A DNA stretch of 20,491 nucleotides from Candidatus Caenarcanales bacterium (GTDB lineage Bacteria; Cyanobacteriota; Vampirovibrionia; Caenarcaniphilales; Caenarcanaceae), in the NCBI GenBank assembly GCA_947489925.1, contig CANLFK010000016.1, forward strand, positions 1 through 20,491, in the 5' to 3' direction. Shown in pieces: positions 13,592-20,482 of the stretch. Position 1 is the stretch's first letter. Every line of letters starts with the position of its first letter. Under the pieces are notes generated by a model. The model did no database searches. It saw only the letters and a program-made list of their open reading frames with translations, and was not told where the DNA came from. Position numbers and translations under genes: made by a program.

Positions 13592-16507
13592 TTAAGACCT
13601 TTTCTTTGTGTTAATAACTTGTGCTTGCCTAATCTTTAAGATATTTTGGCATTTTTGATTTTCAGAGCCTTGTAAATTAATATCCCAAGTATAACCTTTT
13701 TTAATAATGCCCTTTTTATCTTTGAGTTTATAACCTTTTGCTGAATAAGAGCTTGCAAAAGCCGAACCATCTTTAGTAAATATTTTTTTCTTTACTCTCT
13801 GTGCCAAATATAAGCCAGCATCTAATTCAATAATTCCCAAATCAGTAGCTTTTTTCAATTCCGAAGCCTGACTATAACCATCTTCATTTAAATCAAACCA
13901 AATCAATAAATCTTTCAATTCAGCACCATTTACCAATCCATCTTTATTTTGATCAATTGTAAAATGCAAAGCCGCATAACCACTAGCATAATAACGATCC
14001 TTAGTAACATTGCCAAATAATTCAGTGCCATTATCAATAATTCCATTTTTATTAAAGTCATATACAATAAAGCCCTGTTTCAAAGACCCTTTTAGCCAAG
14101 TATATGAATTGTTTTTATAATTATGATTCAGTGAAAAACAAGCTTTAATAGCACTAATAACTGGCTCGGGTAAATCAAAGAGAATAATTAAAGGCGTTGG
14201 ACTGCAAGAAACACAACTTTGAGCCGTTGTTGTGGTCGTAGTTTTTGTATTACCAGACTGAACCGTCTTGGTCTTTGTAACATTATTCTTGCATTGAAAA
14301 CCACCACCCGGACATTGAGTAGTTTTGGCAGTTACATCTGGAGGATTAAGACAATATGAATCGGGGGGGCGAGGTACATTGGCTGGAGCAACCGCTAAAT
14401 CACTACCAGGCATACCAGCAGGACCACCGGGGTTTTCGCCACCAATTGGATAATTTTCATTTTCTTTTAAACAATTACCTTCCAGTTCAGGTGGCTTACC
14501 CGGGCAATAACGAGAATTTACACTACCACCACCACATTCCCGTAAACCAGAGGCACAAGTCATATTGGGTGGCATTAATTGAACCTGAGGAGCTAATTCA
14601 TTTCCACAAGGCAAATCCGCCGAAACAACATCTGGAGCACAACATTCGCCTGCATGCATTTTCCAAAGCCTAACCGAAGCGGTCGAACAATGAGGGAAGC
14701 CACCAGCTCTGTACAAATGCTGAGAAGTGTGATCAGTAGCCTGAAAATTAGGTACTCCTTTGTAAGTCCATCTATTTTGTCTACCACCACAGGTTAGACC
14801 AGTTCTAGTAGGTCCATCTAAAATCGCCCGCCCCTCACAATAAGGCTGTAATATTCCTTCTTCCATAGCAGCTAAACAACAATGCTTTTCATTACAATCT
14901 CTTCGATAGCGGCATTCTATTTGTATTTTTTGGGGTTGCAAATTAAAAAATGGTGTATTTGTCCAAATCTGTAAGACATGAGCACTTTTGATTTCTGGCT
15001 TATCTTTATTAGCACCATTCGTTTGCGGCCAGACATTACTCTCATTACGACAAGTTCCATACATTCCGCATTTTGGACTACCAGGATTACAAATATCACA
15101 AAGAGCATGATAAGGGGCTATATTATCCAGAGGGCTTGTCAAATCAGCAGAACTTCCTAAAATACTGGCACTGCTTAAATTGGTACCAATTGCTTTCCCG
15201 TCAAATGGAAATGCACCATTAGTATTAGAAGAAGCATGCTCCTGAACTGCTGTTGCGGCACCACCTATATAAGGACCTAGCCATGGTCTCACTTTAGCAG
15301 AATCAGTACGACAAACCAGTTTAGTATTAGCACTCTGGGAGGAATCCTGCCTGACAATACAAGGTCCTAAATTACCATTTAAATTAGTAATATCTCCAAC
15401 TACCTTATCCATTTTAACGGCCTGCCCATTACAAGCTGGTTTAAATAAAATATAATTATCCGTTTGCCCCAAAAAGTCTGCACTAGATGAATCAGCTGGA
15501 GTGCTACCACCATTTCTTAATACTCTCCCGAAAGCATCATTTCCCATTGAAGCATACCTGAGACCAACAAAAATCAAGGGATCAATATCTCCACAATTAC
15601 GCAAGCGAGCTACTCCAAAAGCTGAACCTGTATTGTTTTTTTGATCCACAGCATAACTACCCTCTTTACTGCCGATTTTAATTGAATTAGCAGTAGGTCT
15701 ACTAGGGGAAGATGTAAAATCTCGACAAATATCATTACTAGCCACTAAGTCATTTTGATCTCCCCCATGGTCTACATTACAATCATTAGCTGTACACCAA
15801 ACCAAAGGACGGGGACCAGAAGACAAAAGAGATTTATTTAAATTCAGATTGTCTGTTATGCCATTAGATGAGGCTGGAGCTGAACCACGACCTTCAAGCC
15901 AAGCTGTCAAGGCGAAAGCACTATTAGCATCACCCGAAAATTTCTGAAATCCTTTTAAAAATACTGGCCAACAACCGCTACAATGCACAACTGTATGAAA
16001 AACAATTTGATGAGTAGATGGATTTCTTAAAGCATAACAACCACCAAAGCTTGCATTCCCACCATGTACATCATCAGCTCGAGAGCCTCCCCAAAAAGTA
16101 GCTGGTCTTGCCGCTCCCAGTGTAACTAGCCTTTCTCTTAATCTGCCACTTTCTGCTTCTGCTGTCTCATCAAAATCGCTTAAAGGCCCAGTTTTATTCT
16201 TATTTACTACGGCATCAATATAGTTATCTCTGACACGGGCTGAATAACCGGGGAAAACCCCCCCCACTTTTTGAACAGCCTCTTGACAACGCAAAGCAGG
16301 TCCATTCTCGGTTAAAGGAAACTTTGTATTATTTCCTGCTAAAATAGCAATTTGCCTAGCGGCTGTATTCAAAGACGATTGCAAAAAGAACAACATTACT
16401 ATTTCGATAACGACCAAAAAGATTATTGTATAAACAAATAGCAAAATTGGAATTTGTACTGGTACATCCCCTTTCAGACTTCGAGTGAAAAAACTTCTAG
16501 CGAACAT
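13592..16507 (-). CDS. large TadE-like, Cys-rich, EF-hand surface protein
   Basis: 971 residues, apparently undescribed in this architecture. The N-terminus has the TadE-like pseudopilin pattern: short basic start, membrane helix 19-43 with a buried Glu (E35), then SLNTAARQIAILAG (45-58), like the LQNAAREAAR segment of TadE/TadG proteins. A Gly (13) five residues before a Gln replaces the usual prepilin-type G-xxxx-E, so processing is uncertain. Residues 60-760 form a long extracytoplasmic region with about 36 cysteines in total. A Pro/Gly-rich stretch (about 685-725) and a Thr-rich linker (about 750-770) follow. The C-terminus carries three Ca-binding loops at 817-829 (DFNKNGIIDNGTE), 852-863 (DQNKDGLVNGAE) and 872-883 (DLNEDGYSQASE), typical of RTX-associated and cyanobacterial secreted proteins. 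The first gene of a two-gene operon, it looks richer in G+C than its neighbours. Confidence 0.8.
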   Translation of the reverse strand: MFARSFFTRSLKGDVPVQIPILLFVYTIIFLVVIEIVMLFFLQSSLNTAARQIAILAGNNTKFPLTENGPALRCQEAVQKVGGVFPGYSARVRDNYIDAVVNKNKTGPLSDFDETAEAESGRLRERLVTLGAARPATFWGGSRADDVHGGNASFGGCYALRNPSTHQIVFHTVVHCSGCWPVFLKGFQKFSGDANSAFALTAWLEGRGSAPASSNGITDNLNLNKSLLSSGPRPLVWCTANDCNVDHGGDQNDLVASNDICRDFTSSPSRPTANSIKIGSKEGSYAVDQKNNTGSAFGVARLRNCGDIDPLIFVGLRYASMGNDAFGRVLRNGGSTPADSSSADFLGQTDNYILFKPACNGQAVKMDKVVGDITNLNGNLGPCIVRQDSSQSANTKLVCRTDSAKVRPWLGPYIGGAATAVQEHASSNTNGAFPFDGKAIGTNLSSASILGSSADLTSPLDNIAPYHALCDICNPGSPKCGMYGTCRNESNVWPQTNGANKDKPEIKSAHVLQIWTNTPFFNLQPQKIQIECRYRRDCNEKHCCLAAMEEGILQPYCEGRAILDGPTRTGLTCGGRQNRWTYKGVPNFQATDHTSQHLYRAGGFPHCSTASVRLWKMHAGECCAPDVVSADLPCGNELAPQVQLMPPNMTCASGLRECGGGSVNSRYCPGKPPELEGNCLKENENYPIGGENPGGPAGMPGSDLAVAPANVPRPPDSYCLNPPDVTAKTTQCPGGGFQCKNNVTKTKTVQSGNTKTTTTTTAQSCVSCSPTPLIILFDLPEPVISAIKACFSLNHNYKNNSYTWLKGSLKQGFIVYDFNKNGIIDNGTELFGNVTKDRYYASGYAALHFTIDQNKDGLVNGAELKDLLIWFDLNEDGYSQASELKKATDLGIIELDAGLYLAQRVKKKIFTKDGSAFASSYSAKGYKLKDKKGIIKKGYTWDINLQGSENQKCQNILKIRQAQVINTKKRS

Positions 16508-16713
16508 AATTTATTAATGAAAATTAAATTTTAATTGATGAATGTGTAAATATTATGATAATGGTAGCAATTTAGTTTTTATTTTAGCCACATTTAACAA
16601 AAAGACATAATTCGATTAAATAAACTCAAAAGACTTTTTCAACCTATACCATTGATTATTAGCCAATGCTCTAGTTTTTGATAAAATCTTTCCTTATGAT
16701 TTGCTAAAACTTT

Positions 16714-16719
16714 TATAAT
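16714..16719 (+). promoter_or_regulatory. candidate -10 element of the 254-residue protein gene
   Basis: A perfect TATAAT ends 34 bases before the ATG at 16754, with no clear -35 at the usual spacing. It lies within the 246-base gap between this gene and the divergent large TadE-like gene. That gap otherwise shows only AT-rich sequence and a short CATTG/CAATG dyad near 16650. Confidence 0.4.
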
Positions 16720-16753
16720 AAAAACAACTTTACCTTTTAAATTTAAGATCAAA

Positions 16754-17518
16754 ATGCCAATAGATTATAATCCAGCACCGAGTGCTTATTACCAATCAGC
16801 TTATATTGCTTATGCTGAATCAACTGATGAATATTATGAAGATCAAACTGAATATATTGAGCCAGCTTATCCTACTATTGAAACACCGCCAATTAATTTG
16901 TCGGGAGAAGCCAATATAAAATCAGAGCCAGTTTTCAATCCACAAGCTGTTTGGGGCCCAGTTAAAGCTCGCTTAATTCCAGACACGAAAAGGACTTTGG
17001 CTCGTATTTTTTCTAATAATATTTCAAATCTTTCGGAAACTGAATACAATCAGCTAAGAAGTTTAATTGAATATATTGCTACTAACCCACAAAGCAAGGC
17101 TAGAGTATTTGAATTGACTGGTTTTAATGATAATGATTTGGCTTTAGCTGAAAAATATTTTGGTAAATATAAAGGTCGTAAATTATTTTCCAAATTAGTG
17201 AATATTGCTCTTTCAACTTCATCTGATGGAAAAGTTAGTCAGCAAATCGGAGGGCTTTTGCAATTTATTTTTGAGACTGGAGAAGTGGCTGGTTTAGCAG
17301 TTGGAGATGAATACAAATACAAATTAATGGCTGGAATTCCTTCACTCACTACTGATATTTGGAATAAAGCTAGTGCAGATTGTAGCTCTGGGGGAGAACT
17401 ATGTAGTGATAAATATAAGCAATTCCTAGACTTGACTTCCGATAGCAAAATAGACAATCAAGATATTGAAGTCGCAAAGTCTAGTTTGGCTTGGCTGCAA
17501 CAAGAAGGTGCTTATTAA
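16754..17518 (+). CDS. Tyr-rich protein with dockerin-like calcium loop
   Basis: Not recognised. 254 residues, no signal peptide and no membrane helix, so cytosolic unless exported by another route. Residues 5-39 are strikingly rich in Tyr (nine), Glu and Pro, and look disordered. Residues 65-205 are predicted mostly helical. The C-terminus has DLTSDSKIDNQD (226-237), which matches the Ca-coordinating pattern of dockerin/EF-hand loops except Ser for the usual Gly. A weaker similar stretch lies at 154-163 (STSSDGKVSQ). One close cysteine pair (C210/C217) brackets SSGGEL. It is divergent from the large EF-hand surface protein, sharing a 246-base intergenic region, and convergent with the LuxR-type gene (3 bases between stops). 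A link to the surface system is inference from position and the shared calcium-loop theme. Confidence 0.7.
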   Translation: MPIDYNPAPSAYYQSAYIAYAESTDEYYEDQTEYIEPAYPTIETPPINLSGEANIKSEPVFNPQAVWGPVKARLIPDTKRTLARIFSNNISNLSETEYNQLRSLIEYIATNPQSKARVFELTGFNDNDLALAEKYFGKYKGRKLFSKLVNIALSTSSDGKVSQQIGGLLQFIFETGEVAGLAVGDEYKYKLMAGIPSLTTDIWNKASADCSSGGELCSDKYKQFLDLTSDSKIDNQDIEVAKSSLAWLQQEGAY

Positions 17519-17521
17519 AAG

Positions 17522-18337
17522 TTAAAACTGCAAGAATAAATTATTATTTGGCTGAGAATTATTATTTGTATTATTGAAAATTTCTTCGGTTTCAGCATTA
17601 GCAATTTCCATTCTCTGAAAAATATCAGCGGCAATGTGATTAATGCCATGTTTTAAACCATATAATACAGCTTGTGTTCTGTCATTGACATTTAGCTTTG
17701 TAAAAATATTATTAACATGGGTTTTAACCGTTGAATCACTTACAAATAATCTTTTAGCAATTGCTTTATAATTTAAACCTTGCGTCAAACAAGCTAAAAC
17801 TTCTAATTCACGATTAGTTAAGCTCATTAATAAACCTCTGTCTTTGACTGAGACATTAATATCATTATTGTTTGCAGTTAAAGAGTGTGAGAGCTGGTTT
17901 TGAACAAAGGAACAAATTATTTTAGCCACTTGCGAATTTAAAAAGGTTTCATTTTTCTGAAAAGCTCTTATTGCATATGGAATTTCAAGGTGAAGACGAT
18001 CTTGCTTTATAATACTGTCTACTTGGGCAATTGCTAAATCACGAATTAAATCTGGATTACTTAATTCATTTAAAATGGCAATAAATCCACAATCCTGTAC
18101 TTTGGATTTAGCAAAATTAATTAATTGAGACCAGCTTTTTTCGCCTGGTGTATCAGTTTCAAATATGAGCAGATCTGGTCTTATACATAAAGCTTGCTCA
18201 ATAAGGTTTTCCCTTGAAATTACCCTTAGCGAATGTATTCTTGCACCCAAATTAACTGGTATAAGTTGATCCGCTGGTAAGCCACTAAACCTTTGCCCCC
18301 ACAAAATAGACTTTATGATTTTTGTTTCCTTAAACAA
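17522..18337 (-). CDS. NarL/LuxR-type regulator with degenerate receiver
   Basis: DNA-binding regulator. The C-terminal LuxR/NarL helix-turn-helix at about 171-235 is intact (LTNRELEVLACLTQG, then IAKRLFVSDSTVKTHVNNI). Residues 5-125 match a receiver fold but lack its chemistry: no Asp pair after the first strand (SILWG at 10-14), the phospho-acceptor position in PDLLIFETDTPG is Glu60 instead of Asp, and the switch Thr/Ser is Asn90. Only the Lys (K111) remains. It is therefore probably phosphorylation-independent or locked by a phosphomimetic Glu. An Asn-rich tail (255-266) follows the DNA-binding domain. The start is TTG (18337-18335), supported by a strong GGAGGG 7 bases upstream. The gene is next to the Tyr-rich protein and may regulate the surface locus. 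Confidence 0.88.
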   Translation of the reverse strand: MFKETKIIKSILWGQRFSGLPADQLIPVNLGARIHSLRVISRENLIEQALCIRPDLLIFETDTPGEKSWSQLINFAKSKVQDCGFIAILNELSNPDLIRDLAIAQVDSIIKQDRLHLEIPYAIRAFQKNETFLNSQVAKIICSFVQNQLSHSLTANNNDINVSVKDRGLLMSLTNRELEVLACLTQGLNYKAIAKRLFVSDSTVKTHVNNIFTKLNVNDRTQAVLYGLKHGINHIAADIFQRMEIANAETEEIFNNTNNNSQPNNNLFLQF

Positions 18338-18344
18338 ATTTTTA

Positions 18345-18350
18345 CCCTCC
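18345..18350 (-). promoter_or_regulatory. strong ribosome binding site of the LuxR-type gene
   Basis: GGAGGG read on the minus strand, 7 bases before the TTG. It is the strongest Shine-Dalgarno in the window and fixes the non-ATG start of this gene. Confidence 0.8.
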
Positions 18351-18365
18351 GAGAATTTATTGTTA

Positions 18366-18395
18366 TTTATAGGAATAGCCCTTTCCTTTTGATAA
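18366..18395 (-). promoter_or_regulatory. candidate promoter of the LuxR-type gene
   Basis: On the minus strand, TTATCA (18395-18390) and TATAAA (18371-18366) are spaced 18 bases apart, matching four and five of six consensus positions. This would give a leader of about 22 bases that includes the strong ribosome site. Confidence 0.45.
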
Positions 18396-18546
18396 CAAAT
18401 TTTTTATGCCACTTAGGCTAGTTTAAATAGCGAGGATTAATATTTTTTAATCTTATATACCTTATTTAACCTATAAAAATAAATCGAATAATAAATTCGG
18501 TGCAGGTAAAGAAAGCTTGAAATACTTTTTATAAAACAAAATAAAA

Positions 18547-18623
18547 TGGTGGGCGATCCTGGACTTGAACCAGGGACCTCAGCTTTATCAGAGCTGCGCT
18601 CTAGCCACCTGAGCTAATCGCCC
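18547..18623 (-). tRNA. tRNA-Ile (anticodon GAT)
   Basis: Read on the minus strand, the gene folds as a complete tRNA. The acceptor stem GGGCGAT pairs with ATCGCCC (7 pairs). A D-arm with TAGCTCAGGTGGCTAGAGC follows. The anticodon stem CAGCT/AGCTG has loop CTGATAA, giving anticodon GAT (Ile). The T-arm is CCTGG-TTCAAGT-CCAGG. Discriminator A and a genome-encoded CCA (18549-18547) follow. It stands alone, not in an rRNA operon. A well-matched promoter lies just upstream. Confidence 0.97.
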
Positions 18624-18647
18624 TTGATTTTTGAAATCAGAAAAAGA

Positions 18648-18677
18648 ATTATACACTGGCTAACTGTTTTTTGACAA
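18648..18677 (-). promoter_or_regulatory. promoter of tRNA-Ile
   Basis: On the minus strand, TTGTCA (18677-18672) and a perfect TATAAT (18653-18648) are spaced 18 bases apart. The start is predicted about 18 bases before the mature tRNA 5' end. It is the best sigma-70-type promoter in the window. Its -35 overlaps a TTGACA on the plus strand (18671-18676), which could serve the atp operon. Confidence 0.7.
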
Positions 18678-18700
18678 AATTAGTTAAAATTTCTTTGTTA
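18671..18700 (+). promoter_or_regulatory. weak candidate promoter of the atp operon
   Basis: A perfect -35 TTGACA (18671-18676) lies 59 bases before the atpE ATG. The only -10 at suitable spacing is TTGTTA (18695-18700, 18-base gap), a poor match. Most of the weight is on position and the -35. Confidence 0.3.
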
Positions 18701-18721
18701 ATAGTTTTGATTAAATAAATT

Positions 18722-18726
18722 AAGGA
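18722..18726 (+). promoter_or_regulatory. ribosome binding site of atpE
   Basis: AAGGA lies 9 bases before the ATG, one of only two convincing Shine-Dalgarno sequences in the window. It fits the need for many copies of subunit c per enzyme. Confidence 0.6.
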
Positions 18727-18735
18727 AATTACATT

Positions 18736-18969
18736 ATGTCTGACATGTCTGCTATCGGAGCTGGATTAGCCGCTCTTGGAGTTTTAGGACCTTCAATTGG
18801 TGTTGGATTAGCCGCTTTTAAAGCTTTAGAAGGAATGGCTAGGCAACCAGAAAAAGCTGATGATATTTTTACCAAAGGATTAATTTTTGCCGCTCTTTCT
18901 GAAGCTTTAGGGATAATTTCTCTGCTTATTGCTTTGAAACTAGCTGGTTTTATTAAAATAAACCTTTAA
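18736..18969 (+). CDS. atpE: ATP synthase subunit c
   Basis: Proteolipid c-ring subunit of F0, 77 residues, two membrane helices (about 7-31 and 46-70) joined by the conserved polar loop ARQP (35-38). The proton-carrying carboxylate is Glu56 in AALSEALG. Sodium-type rings usually have a Gln in helix 1 and Glu-Ser/Thr in helix 2. Here the equivalent positions are Val23 and Glu-Ala, which points to a proton-driven enzyme. It is the first gene of the c-b'-b-delta run and the only one with a clear Shine-Dalgarno. The a subunit (atpB) and atpI, which precede it in typical operons, are not upstream; a tRNA on the other strand is there instead. Confidence 0.96.
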   Translation: MSDMSAIGAGLAALGVLGPSIGVGLAAFKALEGMARQPEKADDIFTKGLIFAALSEALGIISLLIALKLAGFIKINL

Positions 18970-18972
18970 ATT

Positions 18973-19404
18973 ATGTTTAATATCAATTTAACGGCTTTAA
19001 TTACGGCTTTAAGCTTTATATTATTTGTTTATTTTTTTAATAAAACTTTTTGGTTTCCAGTTTCACAAATTAGAAGCAAAAGAGATGAAAACTTAGAAAA
19101 TAATAAAATTAAAGCCATTGAAGCAGAAAAGCAAGCTCATGAGGTTGTTGCAACAATTAAAGCCGAAATCGAAAGTATAAAAAAAGCTGAGCATGAATTA
19201 TTTGAAAAAATATTTAGTGATATTGAACTTAATAAAAAGCTTTCAGAGAGTGAATTAAAAGATCAATTAAAATTGGAAAAACAAAAAGCTCTTTCTGAAA
19301 TTAAAGAAAGTCATTTAAGTTTAAATTCAGTGCTTGAGTCGGAAGCAAAAATTTTGGCTCAAAATATAATTCATAAAATCGCTCCTGAAGTGGTATTCGT
19401 ATAA
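18973..19404 (+). CDS. ATP synthase subunit b' (AtpF2/AtpG type)
   Basis: Peripheral stalk subunit of F0, 143 residues: one membrane helix (about 7-27), then a long charged helix (35-135) rich in Lys/Glu/Ala that pairs with subunit b to hold F1 still. Position between c and b, and the short length, identify it as b' of the two-b arrangement of Cyanobacteria and some other groups. It starts at ATG 18973, 3 bases after the atpE stop, with no Shine-Dalgarno. Translational coupling to atpE is likely. Sequence conservation is low in this family, so the call rests on topology and gene order. Confidence 0.9.
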   Translation: MFNINLTALITALSFILFVYFFNKTFWFPVSQIRSKRDENLENNKIKAIEAEKQAHEVVATIKAEIESIKKAEHELFEKIFSDIELNKKLSESELKDQLKLEKQKALSEIKESHLSLNSVLESEAKILAQNIIHKIAPEVVFV

Positions 19405-19419
19405 AATAACTTAAATAAA

Positions 19420-19920
19420 ATGGAAAATCATCAGTCAATTTGGCAATTAATTCTTGAGTCTAATTTAATTAATTTCATTATATTTTCGGGCATTTTATTT
19501 TGGTTAATCAAAGCTAAATTACCTAGCCTTGTAAAAGATAAAAATATAGAATTAGCGACTGAATTAAAGAAAGCCGAAGAAAATTATAATTTTGCCAAAG
19601 ATCAATTAAAAAATGCCCAGCAAGAATTGAATTCTTTGAAAATAGATTTTGACAAAATGCGGGTAGACACTCAGAGAAAGGCTGAAATCTTAAAACAAAA
19701 ATTAGAACAAGAAAAAGAAGATAGCCTAAATGCTTTAAAAATTAGACATAAAAGAGAAGTTGAGAATATAAAAAACTTGGCTAAAAAAGAAATGCAAACA
19801 ATATTGTCACTTAAAGCTTTGGAAATAACAGAAAATAGTCTGAAAAATAATTCAAATAATTATGACAATTTCAATCAGAAAGCCTTAGAAGACACATTAA
19901 ACTTTTTAAAGAAGAGTTAA
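19420..19920 (+). CDS. atpF: ATP synthase subunit b
   Basis: Second peripheral stalk subunit, 166 residues. The membrane helix lies at about 12-30 (NLINFIIFSGILFWLIKAK), followed by a very hydrophilic helix to about 140 with long Lys/Glu/Asp runs typical of the stalk dimer. It follows b' by 15 bases and precedes delta by 13. It is distinct in sequence from the b' gene, so the stalk is a b-b' heterodimer. No separate promoter or ribosome site is seen. Confidence 0.93.
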   Translation: MENHQSIWQLILESNLINFIIFSGILFWLIKAKLPSLVKDKNIELATELKKAEENYNFAKDQLKNAQQELNSLKIDFDKMRVDTQRKAEILKQKLEQEKEDSLNALKIRHKREVENIKNLAKKEMQTILSLKALEITENSLKNNSNNYDNFNQKALEDTLNFLKKS

Positions 19921-19933
19921 AATAAAATATATT

Positions 19934-20482
19934 ATGAAAACAAATCAATCAGAAGCAGAACCATATGTGAAAGCCTTATTTGAGCTAATTAGTGATAATT
20001 CATTAGTCTTAAAACAAAGTTTAGAAATTTTATTAAGCATTGAAAATATTTCGGAGCATAATACTGATTTTTTAGCTGTTTTAAGTAATCCAACTTTAAG
20101 GTCAGACTTGAAATTGAGTATTTTAAACAAATTATTTCCGCAAATTTCAGAGCTGAAAGATTTAGACAAATTAATTCAATTAATGATTAAAAAGAAAAAA
20201 GCTCATTTAATTCCAGCTTTGGGAAATTTATTAAAAAGAGCAATGCTTGAAAAAGATAATATTGATGAAGTACAAATAATCAGTTCCCATGAATTAACTG
20301 CGGCTCAACTTGATAATTTAAAGGTTTTTCTGGGTCAATTTTTAAATAAACAAATTCAAATTAAATCAAAAATTGATAAATCTTTAATAGGTGGTTTAAT
20401 CATTCAAACTGAAAATTATATTTTTGATAATTCGCTGAAAAGTCGGTTAAATTCGATGAAAGAAAAAATACTTTCGAGCTAA
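19934..20482 (+). CDS. atpH: ATP synthase subunit delta
   Basis: F1 delta (OSCP-type) subunit, 182 residues, the usual length and complete: stop at 20480-20482. The N-terminal helical bundle begins YVKALFELISDN (11-22) with FLAVLSNPTLRSDLK in the middle, and caps the F1 head. The C-terminal part has the family pattern, with GGLIIQTENYIFDNSLKSRL near residues 155-174 (the usual form is GGxxIxxxDxxxDxSxxxxL). It binds the b-b' stalk. The operon should continue to atpA just beyond the window, as in the cyanobacterial order. Confidence 0.95.
   Translation: MKTNQSEAEPYVKALFELISDNSLVLKQSLEILLSIENISEHNTDFLAVLSNPTLRSDLKLSILNKLFPQISELKDLDKLIQLMIKKKKAHLIPALGNLLKRAMLEKDNIDEVQIISSHELTAAQLDNLKVFLGQFLNKQIQIKSKIDKSLIGGLIIQTENYIFDNSLKSRLNSMKEKILSS

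Noticed and set aside
13585..13595. Possible frameshift splitting one protein into the 971- and 458-residue genes
   Set aside because: The downstream protein has its own N-terminal basic start and membrane anchor, and the upstream one ends naturally after the EF-hand block.
14356..14673. Plus-strand frame rich in His/Asn inside the large surface-protein gene
   Set aside because: Antisense shadow; its composition follows from Pro/Gly codons of the real frame, and the real frame has a clear anchor and EF-hands.
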